Part shown: piece after piece, positions 12,818-24,800 of the stretch
How the letters are laid out: each line of letters begins with the position of its first letter
How positions within the stretch are numbered: the stretch's first letter is position 1
Assembly (NCBI GenBank): GCA_008360955.1
Contig: LUCM01001833.1
Span: 24,421-88,420, forward strand
Direction of reading: 5' to 3'
Length of the DNA stretch: 64,000 nucleotides
Source: Fasciolopsis buskii
Taxonomy: Eukaryota > Platyhelminthes > Trematoda > Plagiorchiida > Fasciolidae
The notes under the pieces: generated by a model
What the model saw: the letters and a program-made list of their open reading frames with translations, nothing else
What the model was told of the DNA's origin: nothing
Databases searched by the model: none
Made by a program: the position numbers and the translations under genes

Positions 12818-15800
12818 GTACGTTGTCATCGATTTTACGTGGACCACAAATTCTGCTAGGACAAACTGGAGAAGGAGGAAAAAGTTACACGAATGAACCA
12901 GTTCAAACTGATTCACCATTGGCGAGCAATCATGCGCGAGGCCAAATCCACCGAATTGAAAAAAGACATTGATATCTTGTCGCAGACGTTTGAGCGGATT
13001 ATCGACAGGTGTGATTGTATTATTTAAACTGAAATTCCAACTGAAAACATTTTCGCTTGCTCTAAAGAAAAGACAGCATTATCAAAACTCTCATAAAGGA
13101 TTTGAACGAGGCAGAAGAACAGCACATGATGTCTCTGCGTTTCCATATGGACAATGTGGACAGATTGATCGGTATGTGCCGTTCAGAATTTTTTCTGTAA
13201 ATTGAAATCCCTAACTGAAGCAGCTATCCAATGGATGCGTTTTATGCGAAATGTCTTTTACATTTTAGTAGTAGGAGATTGAATGTTTACATGAAATAAT
13301 TCACCATGTGATATCATCGCTCAACTCACGATAAAGAAACCATGGAAGCACTGTACAGCTGTTTCATCCTTGTTAGGAATTATCAGCAGTGCATATCCAC
13401 CGCGCCCGAACTGGGACGCGAACCCGGGACGAACGATTCTGAGTCGAACGCATTAGCCATTACGCTACCGGGCAGGCTCTGAACGGTTCGTTGAACTTCA
13501 CCACATGATGTTGCACCTATCCGTCACTGATTTGCACGGTTACTGTCCGTTAGCTCACAGCGATCGACCCCTACTGATAGATGACTTCTCTGCAGGTAGC
13601 CTAAGTACGACGAAGGCTTTGGATATGACTTACAGAGCTTGATTACTTGATACATTTTAGCAGTAGGTCAGTGACGGACAGGTGCAACATCATGTGATGA
13701 AGTTCAACAGACCATTCAGAGCCTGCCCGGTAGCGTAATGGCTAAGGCGTTCGACTCAGAATCGTTCGTCCTTGTTCGGGTTCGCGTCCCAGTTCGGGCG
13801 CGGTGGATATGCACCGCTGATGATTCTCAACACGGATGAAACAGCTGTACAGTGCTTCCACGGTTTCTTTATGGTGAGTTGAGCGACGATATCACATGGT
13901 GAATTATTTCAGGAAATGTCTTTTATCAAAATGAACACCGTCCAATCATATTTCAATAAGTCTTTGTTGTATAACAAAATCTCAATAACTCCCTTTACAG
14001 GGTTACCCAAGGGCTTTGCTTTAGATAAGGTTCACTGTTCCGTCTCCAACATGATACTAAATGTTGGTTAAAGGCTAGGCAGTGATTAATTTTGGTGTGC
14101 GCATGAAAGTTGCTGAAAGTGGCATTAACGCTTATTCAATGTCTCGTTAATTCCATATAATTGGATAATCGGAACGGAATTCTATTACTGTCTCTTGTTG
14201 TCGCTGCAAAATGCAAACGTTTGATGTTAGTTTATAGACCGATAATCATTCACTCTTACCTGAGCTAAAACTGATTTACCTCACTATTGTCAAAGCCTTT
14301 TGAAACACCCAAAAATAATTGTGAAAACGTTTGATAAGTTGTTACGCTCAAATCACGGCTTAATAGGAGGAACTTATCTTTTGGTTTTGCACTCAGTTTC
14401 TTTTTGGCGCAGTTTTTAAGCCCAAGAATCCTTGCAAGTTTTCTGGAGAATGTAGTTGAGCCTTTATATTTTAGCAATCTGCCATCCGCTAGATATATAC
14501 AATCCAAGTGAGACTGTATTTAGATTCAAGTGTGATCATATGCGGTCTTTTGGCCGATGCTCGGATAATTGGTAAAAATAATGAAGACAGGGGTGAGCAA
14601 ATCAAAGTAAAAAGAAGGTAAGCAATCAATATTCTGACGCAAGTTGTCCCTGATGTTCTCATTTACGGGGAAATGGGTAAATCGGAAACACGACCGCACC
14701 GACGGATAAGACTGAAGCGTAGAAAAAGCGTGGAATGTATAACATGGGGCATTGGTTGGAGCTGGTTCAGCATAACACCTGTTAATTTCGAAAAGATGGC
14801 TGCTATCGGAAATAGCCGCAAGCTATAACGGCTAGTCCACGGGAGTCGAGAGTAGGCGAAGTGATTAATAAATCAGATGATATGGTGATTCAGCTAGAGC
14901 GTTTGGCGGGATACCTTAGGGAGCAGTTTGGTTGGCCCATAGCCAGAGTAGGCCTTTCATTTATGCCTCCAATTAAGCCTATACTGATGGTTGCCAGTCC
15001 TTCGCCTGAAAGGGAGGTAATCAGGGAGATAGGTTTCCTTAAAAGATTTTAATCATTTGGACCAGATAGACTTTCTCCATCCCTCTGCAATGATGGCGGC
15101 ACAGTGTTAATGTCGGATTTAATAAAATTTCTGAAGACAGTCTCTGCAAGGGAGGAGTCCCAATGACTGATGGGAGTTCGTGATTGTATCACTATATTTT
15201 AAAAGCAAAATATCATTTAATTTCCTTTCGGTTCTGACTGTGAATGTGTAATCCAAATCTCCTGAACTGTAAAAGACATCATGGTACATGGAAGAAAATG
15301 ACTCCCATAGTTACTGATTACTCTTAGCTAGTTCGCCTCAACAGAGACTACTTGTTTCACTTACATTTTATCCCAACCACCCAGAGCTCCAAAACGACAG
15401 GTTGAAAAAGCTTCGTTTGGACTATGAAACCGAACTACAAATGTTGACTCGGGAATTCGGCCAAGGTAAGTCAGGCATGATTTATTCAAATAATCGTCAC
15501 ACTTCGTAAGAGGAGGAGTTTCTCATTGCTCAACATAACAAGCAGTTGGACGATCTGAAAGATATCTTTGTCGCATTGGATAGCACCTACACGGCAAAGG
15601 AGGCTGACGCGAAAACCGAACATCACAGCATGAAAGATGAGCTAAAAAACAGGGTAAGTTTTTGGGCTCTAGACACAAAACACAAATTCTTGTGTTCCCT
15701 AAAGCCAGTAAAATTTGTCTTCACAGGCCCATTTTCAACACTCTCGGAAAAAAAACATAGTAGAAAACAGATTAAGCCTTTGCTGAAACTGTGCACTAAT

Positions 15801-18800
15801 AAACCATCTGCTCGTGAAGCAGAGATGTAGGGTTATATATTTCGATCACTGGATGGTATATCTTGTCAGTGCTATTTTCCATTGTTATTCTCTCTTTGGA
15901 AATTTCTTGCTCCGTATTAGCTCTGAACGCGTTAAAATATTATCTGAATTGTTTTTCTTCAAGAAAAATTACCAGACGGTAACAGCCTTGCAAACTGTCG
16001 TAGAACCGTCGCTAACGTAATCCGGTAGCATTTCACTCATAATTTATCGCACCAAAATCCACATACGAATGCTCTCAAAAGTATCCACCTACCTAGAAAC
16101 GGAAAGAGTTATGTTTGCCTAGGTGGATTTTCCATTCTACATAAAATCAGGCTTTTCATGCCGCCTCAGTACAACTCAAGATTAAATACATTTTGACCAG
16201 GTTCAGGATTCTGATGAAAAACAACGTCGTCTAGGCATCTTCGATGCATTGAATATTCTAGGATGGTCAAACTCGCAGTGGCGACAAAGTTTGCGATTCA
16301 TCACATAATTTCCTCTGTGACAGAAAACTTTTGGATAGTTAACTTGATAAACGTTGGTGCAGAGTGCACAAATTTCAAGTAATTTACGTAGACTACTACC
16401 TGTGTTGAGTTTCAAGTTTACTCTTTTCCGCTTATTCTTTTGAAACATCGTGTTTTCCTATTTTGCCAGGGTTCCATTCGAATTCCATCACAACTTGAGC
16501 AGAACTTTACACAACTACAAACTTATGCTCACTTGTACCTTAAAAACTTTTTACAAAATTTTGAAATTACCTAACTCTACGGGATCTATCTGAAGTGATC
16601 AGAGGGCTAGTTAACTGTTGTCGGCAATATATTAACTGGTTTCAGGTCGTACCGCATAAACAACTGCTGTACAACACAGCGAAAGGGCAGTGACGGCCGA
16701 ATTCATCACACGATTATTGTAAGTAAAACGGGATCGAGATGGATTTGGGTACTCAGCTAGCTGGAATCTAATCGCCACTTAATTCGGCACCAGCATCAAT
16801 CACGGATGACGTGCCGATAAGTGATGCCAAATGCTTTTATGGTTCTGAGTTGGAGGGTCAAAAAAGGCAGAGCCCAAATGTCGAATACACAACGAAAGTT
16901 ATTAATCTACTCTTTCAAGCCATTTTGAGTAACGATGACGTTCAGAGTTTTTCCAACAACCTATCTTCTGTATAAGATTCTGCACGAGCTGACTTAATTC
17001 TCAACACATCCAAGTGCTTCGAATGTCTGTTCTCTCTCTCGGTCAGCCTACGCATCCGAAACGTATTTCAATAACTTAAAACATTTATCAGGGTTGATTT
17101 CCTGAAATATCTAGGACTAACTACTAACAAAAATCTGAAGTGGACCACTCACATTTTCACCTGTGTGAAGAATTTCCGATGGTTGTCATTACAAATCAGA
17201 AAGCTTCGACACTACAAGGTGAAACAAAGCACCATCACCCAATTTGTATACCAATGTGTTTTTCCCAATCTTTGTTTACTGTTCTCCAGTTGTTTTTTCA
17301 GGTTTATTTAAAAAACATTTTAAAATTCTTTGCCGGGGGTTATTAGTTATTAGCCGTGCGTCCTTCGTACAATTAGCTAAATTGTCCTTCAGTCTGCGTG
17401 ATGAACAGTTATCAGCATGTGAGAAATTCTGGAACATATATCCATAGGAACTCCGCTGTCTCATATTTAAAAAGTATTTTGACAAACCGTGACCATGGTT
17501 CATCCGATCTCCTGAGCAACCTACCATAATGTGTTCCGATCATTTCTCGATAAATATTTATTTCATTTTTACAAGGTGATGAGTGTAACGTTTTTCTTAA
17601 TTTTTCCCACTTTTTTGACTGAACTGCGACATCTTTTGTGCGCAAAAGTTTATACAATACAATACGGTACAGTACTCGAGTGTCTCGCACTGATATGTAT
17701 CTTTCTCGAGAGGCCAAATGTGAAACCACGTTATTGAAATCTCTTCATTATCATGCAGAATACACAAAAAGTGCAAACTTTCAGCGAACTGAAGAATGAA
17801 CGCGCTAGCGTATGAACAAGCTATCTCATGACTTCGCGTGAATCCACTGTAAAGCATCTTTGAACCCATGTATCATGAATACTACATGCGCCTTTCGCCA
17901 AGCGCACTGATTTGATGTTTCTGTCATATGAAGAGATACATAATTACGTTTGACCAATACAAACAATTCCAAATGGACTGATAAACTGTTGCCAGTTCTA
18001 ATACACTCATTTGTGGTTCCTCATTCATCTCTATTCAGAATCTGGAAGACAAACATGCACTACGGATATCTTTGGAGACGAAAGTCAACCATTTATGGTC
18101 AGATTTCAAAACCGCACTCAATCAGTACAATAAAGTAACAGATGAGAAAATTTCGTTCTTTGAGAACTTGAAAGCCAAGGATGAGAAATCTGCCATGGAA
18201 ATTGAAATGCAAATGCGTAAACTTCAACGAGTTGCAGAGCACATAGCTATTTGCAAACGGCGAATGGCCAGGGTTTCAAAAGAATTTGAGGAAAAGAATA
18301 AACATCTGAAAGATGAACGAGAAAAATTGGTCGGTCACTTTCAAGACCTGAAAACCCAGTTGAGTAAACTTCGCGAATCTCAGCACGAGAAGTTGGTTAA
18401 GATGTCTTTAGAAAGCGGGGCCGCTACAAAGCGAGTTTGTTTCTTCCGTTTTCCGTGGTGATTGGTATTTTTCATTTTGCTTAAGGTTCAGAAATTATTA
18501 GGTAAAGCGGAGAAGATTATCAAGCTTGCAGAACAGTGTCGTAAGTACGAAACGGAAGAGGAAAAAGTTGTTCCGTTTTATTTGTCCAGTCTAACGGAAG
18601 AGGAAGAAGAAGCTGTGAATGGAGCGTTTCATGTGGAAGGAGATGAAGAATTATCCGCGGTATGTGTTTGTTTCATTTTTGCTTCAAACGAGCGTATAAA
18701 AACTAAAACGTAGCTGACAGTAATCCATCAGACTGAGTTACGTGTAGCGTAAAGGATTCTCATGCATGCGTACTTCATTATATTGTCCTATATGCTGTCT

Positions 18801-21800
18801 GCGTTGATCTTTCAAACTTAAATAATGATAGCTTATGGAACAGAAAATGAATTCGGGTAGATTAGAAATTACTATATATTTACTCGTTTTTTTGTTTCTG
18901 ACTTCAGTTGAGTAGAAAAAAGGTTTATGTTTAAAACTCCCTTTAACTTCAGTGCAGACATTTTCTTTTACACATCCGGAGAAAATGCTGCTGAAAACCT
19001 GGAACGCTAAAGTTTGAAACGATAAAGAACCACCTAAGTTCTGAGATGACCCCGCCTGGCAGAGACTCCCGCATCCCCAAAGTGACTGACATCCCTGAAG
19101 TTTAGTCCTCCAACCCTGGGTTTTCTGAAGCCCTCAGTCTATTTGGTTACCACCGAGAACTGCTTTGGCGATCGAATATATCAGATTCACTTCACTGATC
19201 GTAAGACGATTGCAATTTGGTTTATACTAGTCAGCCAAAAATTAACACCGTTTTATCTCAGCAATAGATTCACTCTCGTTAGGTTCAAAATAAAATTAAA
19301 AAGGAGCGTTTGTGGACACCATCTTAGCAAAATCCACTGACTCGAAAACTAAAACAGGCAGATTCATATATAAATATATATGCATTATTATTATATATAT
19401 ACATTATCGTCGTCCTGCCGTTCTTACCGCCTATGCTCGGACTTAGTCCTGAAGCTTGTTGCAGTGATTTCGGTGAATGGGTCTCAGCATCCCACAACCG
19501 GTTCATCATTGCCCGGTTGTCTGATGCATGGCATACGGCTTCACGTGGACGCTGAGTTGAATAGGTGGGACGGCTGACATGCATTTTGCCACATGTTTGT
19601 CCGTATGCTTCTGGATGAGGAACACTCTAGAACCTTAAAAATACATAATCTCAGTTCGGAAACGAACATTTTAAAAATGATATGTGACAGGCTTCTAAAA
19701 TGTCGAAAGTGGAGATTTGCTTAAGGTCTATTGTCTAAATAATACCGGTCTACAAAAGAATTTCGGGAAACTAAATGTGCGAGAACAATAGGAACAAATA
19801 CTTTCTGGAGTAGGGTGTGAGCGAATTCGAATACAGGAAGCGTTTTAGAATCGTCGGAAGCTTGATTGACGGTGTCCTCTCCGAAGCCAAACGCACGCGA
19901 GGTGATATCTGTTTTTGCCGAATTTGGTTATAATGATTCAAAACCCCAGCATTACACTAAATGATGTACGATACTAGTCTGATCTTAATGGTCTGCACAA
20001 TCTGGAATCAGTCGTTTGTCATCTGCCTGTGGACTGCCTTATCAGTGTAACTAGCAGGTCATGGGCTGCTGCATTGTTTTGATTACTGTGAAGATGATGC
20101 GGAATCTTTTGTTTGCCTCCTAGTCACTCGTTTGGTGGGTAGAATTATTCACTCGGCACTGGTAGCACGGTGCAAGTGTTTCGCACCATTTGGAATGAGT
20201 GGCTGGCTGACGCGTGTAGTCGTAAAATTACTTATTTGAGTAAGATTGTCAAAAGATTCCTGCCATTCATTATCAGTCCCTCATCTCAAACATTGCCCGG
20301 TTAAGTATAATATGACATCGCGCACCCTTAGCAATTATCATTGTGATAAATAAAATTTACCCATTGCTATGGGTTAAGGGGCATTGAATTCCATCGTGCC
20401 GTAGATGGCCACCACCGGAGCCACCCTTGCTGAATGTGGACGCACATCGTTCATTCAGGAGAAGTATCTCATAAAGTGTATTCCAGTAAAGAGTTGTTTT
20501 TCGGTAATGTTCAAATGTTTCTTTCCAATAGTGTCTTCGCAACTAAAAAAGTAGTCTTTGAATGACCTAATGTCCATACAGACTTGGGGATTAATCTCGA
20601 ATGACCGGTATCAATGCATGCCGGCGAAGGTTAAAAACGCCCTGACAAAGTGTCGTACGAACTATTAGTGGCAGCTGCAGACCGACTGACAGGTTACGTT
20701 GTCAAAAACGAATGGAGCAGTTACTGCGGCCAGCTGCAGAATTAGAAGAAATGGATTCATTGGTCGCTGGTTTTCTCATAAAGTGTTGTTATTCGTGTTT
20801 CTTTTCACTAAGATTCTCGTTTTTACCATACAAATTAGTGTGATGTAAGTTACCCCGAAAATCCGGCACACTTCCCAGGAAGAATGTGGTCAGCTCAAAT
20901 TTGACAACCGCCAACCGCACATTGCTTGCTCTCTGGTTTTTCTTCGTGATTATTCAGAAGGGAACGTGAAAAATGTGAATAAGTATTTGCAGAAAATGAA
21001 TCAAAGAACCATCAATATACAGCAAGACTTTGAGTATTATTACGTCACTTACTGCGCCACGTAACCGTGTCACGTTTTCTAGCCGTTCGATTACAGGGCC
21101 TTGCTGATCGACTCAGGATGCTCACTCGTTAGGGTTTTCATGTCTTTTCCCCCGATGACTGACCGGTAACCTCAACCCATTTTTAGAATGCTAGGTGTTT
21201 TTAGAACAGATTGTACTAAGGAAGTATGTGTGTGGCTGGAACACCATAAACTATTCAGTCTCTTCACTAGGGATCAAATTCCCTGGCTAGGTACCGTAAG
21301 CTTATCTTCAGCATTGCTAATTGAATTTACGCACCGCATTCTAGAAATGCTAAGAAAATATAGGTGCTCAAGCACAAACAACCTTGTTATGTATTCTGTT
21401 TGTGATGACCAAAATGCAAAACAATTATTCCAACGGTCTCCAAACAACAACACAACTATCCTATTCTCCCAACCAGACATTCTCCATCAGATAAACATCA
21501 TTGTATTTCAGGAACCGACAAATGCCAAAGGTAGTCCAGTTACGAATTGGCAAGAAAACCCGTTTAAATTAGGGCACCGAACTCCTGTTGAAAATCTATT
21601 ATTTTGGATTGAGAACATCACCGAGGTTGTGAAATCTAACCAAGGCAGACGCCGCGACTTCGTTATATTGCGAATCATCTTGTTTTGGGGCCACGTGATA
21701 AATCCATTGTCTTGAGCTTCTGGCATACCTTATGGACATGGTTACAAAGAGGGCGTGCATCACATTGTAGCCATCGTTGCATCTTTCACAGTCCAGTACC

Positions 21801-24800
21801 GTCAAAAATTCAAATACCACCGCGTACAACCTGGATCTTTGGATTTGGTAGCCTAAAATCCATTGAATTTTCTAAATCCGGTCGGAGTCTGAGTTGTAAC
21901 GTCCGATTAAGTTTAGCGGAATCCCCATTATGAGACAAACAGATTAAGATGTCGGAAAAATCAGATATATTTCAATTCTACTACGTAGAGTGTTTCCGGT
22001 AGTTAAAATTTTGGTCGAATTCCATAGGTTTATTCTAATCTGGCCTGGAATGAATTCAACTCTTTCGAGCACAGGCATCACTAGGGTGCTCCAATAAAAC
22101 TAGTACATAGGATAGTCAAGTCACAAAAGCAACTGCAACTAGACAGTACATAAATAAAAGGCTGCATATTTAAACCGAGATATGTGTGTACGCTGACTAA
22201 GCTGCGGACAGGTAATAGCGGACTGTGGTCAATAGTTCAACAACGTACACACACACATAAGCACAAATCACCGTAATCCACTTCGCTTCTGGATGTCATA
22301 ATTGTGTTGGGTTCAAATATGCACCTAAAACTGACCAGCACAAAACAGATGAACAGCACAACTATGGGTCGTTTGCAACTGAGCGTAAGCGCTTTTGGCT
22401 GCTCAAAAAATGTAAACAACAAAAGTTCCTAGCAGTAAATGCTAAGGCCAAATTCATCGAAAATTTAGTGAGCCACTATGTCCAGCATAATCTTAGTCAG
22501 CCACATGTGCAGTCAAGTTCCACAGTAATTTCCTTCTTCTTCCTCTTCAACTGGTCCCGTGGATGTTTAGGCCTAATCTAATCTACCGAATGGGCGAGAT
22601 TGGCCACAGTACAAACACAAATAAACATTACCGCAGTAACCTGCCTGTGCCATTGTGTGATGACAACCTGTTCGTCATTTGCCGGTTGGGTGAAGCGAAA
22701 ATGACAATTCACCGGTACGAACCAGTGTAATGAACTAAACCAACACATGAACTCGCAAGTCAAGTCAAGCAAATGGGTGTCGGTCGAAGGAGGTCGTCAC
22801 TGTCGTGACTATTCCTCCNNNNNNNNNNNNNNNNNNNNNNNNNNNNNNNNNNNNNNNNNNNNNNNNNNNNNNNNNNNNNNNNNNNNNNNNNNNNNNNNNN
22901 NNNNNNNNNNNNNNNNNNNNNNNNNNNNNNNNNNNNNNNNNNNNNNNNNNNNNNNNNNNNNNNNNNNNNNNNNNNNNNNNNNNNNNNNNNNNNNNNNNNN
23001 NNNNNNNNNNNNNNNNNNNNNNNNNNNNNNNNNNNNNNNNNNNNNNNNNNNNNNNNNNNNNNNNNNNNNNNNNNNNNNNNNNNNNNNNNNNNNNNNNNNN
23101 NNNNNNNNNNNNNNNNNNNNNNNNNNNNNNNNNNNNNNNNNNNNNNNNNNNNNNNNNNNNNNNNNNNNNNNNNNNNNNNNNNNNNNNNNNNNNNNNNNNN
23201 NNNNNNNNNNNNNNNNNNNNNNNNNNNNNNNNNNNNNNNNNNNNNNNNNNNNNNNNNNNNNNNNNNNNNNNNNNNNNNNNNNNNNNNNNNNNNNNNNNNN
23301 NNNNNNNNNNNNNNNNNNNNNNNNNNNNNNNNNNNNNNNNNNNNNNNNNNNNNNNNNNNNNNNNNNNNNNNNNNNNNNNNNNNNNNNNNNNNNNNNNNNN
23401 NNNNNNNNNNNNNNNNNNNNNNNNNNNNNNNNNNNNNNNNNNNNNNNNNNNNNNNNNNNNNNNNNNNNNNNNNNNNNNNNNNNNNNNNNNNNNNNNNNNN
23501 NNNNNNNNNNNNNNNNNNNNNNNNNNNNNNNNNNNNNNNNNNNNNNNNNNNNNNNNNNNNNNNNNNNNNNNNNNNNNNNNNNNNNNNNNNNNNNNNNNNN
23601 NNNNNNNNNNNNNNNNNNNNNNNNNNNNNNNNNNNNNNNNNNNNNNNNNNNNNNNNNNNNNNNNNNNNNNNNNNNNNNNNNNNNNNNNNNNNNNNNNNNN
23701 NNNNNNNNNNNNNNNNNNNNNNNNNNNCCCATTAGACATTTTAAGCGCATCACGTGAACGAATCGTTTGTTTCACAATCGTTCGTCCTAGGTTCACGTTT
23801 CAGTTCCGGTGCAATGAATCTGATCTACAGGTAATCTACAGATAAAACAGCATATGGTGTTTCCATGATACTTAATGTCAACGTCATTTTTTGGAAGTAT
23901 TTGCAAAACTAATTCGGAAATTTCACGAGATTCGTTATAACATCCTCAATAGATAACTCAAACGTTTGTAGTGGGATTAAACATTCGGACGAAAATCGAT
24001 TGCTTTTCAATAATATCCTTCTCTCTAAGGTCTGTTTCGAATGCCTGATACAACTTTGTGACATATATTCAGTTGCGTTCGTTTTTATCGCACACGAGAT
24101 CTGTATGTTTTCCTCTCGTGCCGTACTTCCTAATCAGCTTTTCGGTTTTCACCACACGACGGCGCCACGATACATCCAATTCAATTCTGCGTCCCATTGT
24201 TGCGTCGGATCTTCTCTATTCTCTGTTTTGACTGAGAGGCTTGGTCAATCCCAATATCATATTCAAGCACAGAAACACGTTTGGGATCGATCGTCCTATA
24301 GACGTTGCTGATGAGACCGCCACTAAAGCGTTGACAGTACGTAAATGACATTGCGATAAGGGTTGGGATGCCATGGCAATGACGAAACACGCAGACATCC
24401 GGCAACGAGTGCATGTATACGCGGTTACTAAGACAAATGGAATGACAGATTAACCACTGAACCATGCCCCTGCGAAGAAACACTGCTAAATCACTGCAGA
24501 GTAAAAGCGCCCTAAGGAAAGATGAGGGAAAGACCGAAGGAAAAACGCAGTTTACTGAACCAATTAGTCAGTCTTCCTCCTTTACAAAAATGTCTTCAAA
24601 ACAAAAATAAACATAAAAAAAGGAAAAGGACAAAGAAAAAAAAAAAAACAAAAAAAAAGTAAAAAAAAAAAAAAGTAAAGAAAAGAAGAAAAAAAAATAA
24701 AAAAAAAGAAATAATATAAAAAAAAGAACAAAAAGAAAAAAAGAAAAAAAGGAAAAAAAGGAAAAAAAAAGAGAAAAAAGAGAAACAAAAAACAGAAATA

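Larger units (their letters stand above)
13172..15384 (+). other. DRC2 intron 3
   Basis: A 2.2-kb GT-AG intron. It contains the foldback SINE/hammerhead block at 13,261-13,912. From 13,930 to 15,380 I see only short frames (80 codons - strand at 14,265-14,507; 63 codons + strand at 14,861-15,052) that match no family I know. Confidence 0.85.

Noticed and set aside
21188..21715. 175-codon + strand frame, longest real frame in the window
   Set aside because: Lies inside DRC2 intron 7, has no recognisable motif, is covered by - strand frames of similar style, and the composition is not gene-like.
22747..23845. Frames of 314-346 codons across the N run
   Set aside because: They are open only because N codons are not stops.
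24305..24340. CTGATGAGACCGCC as a hammerhead core (also near 48,655)
   Set aside because: No GAAA at the right distance and no closing stem I or III.
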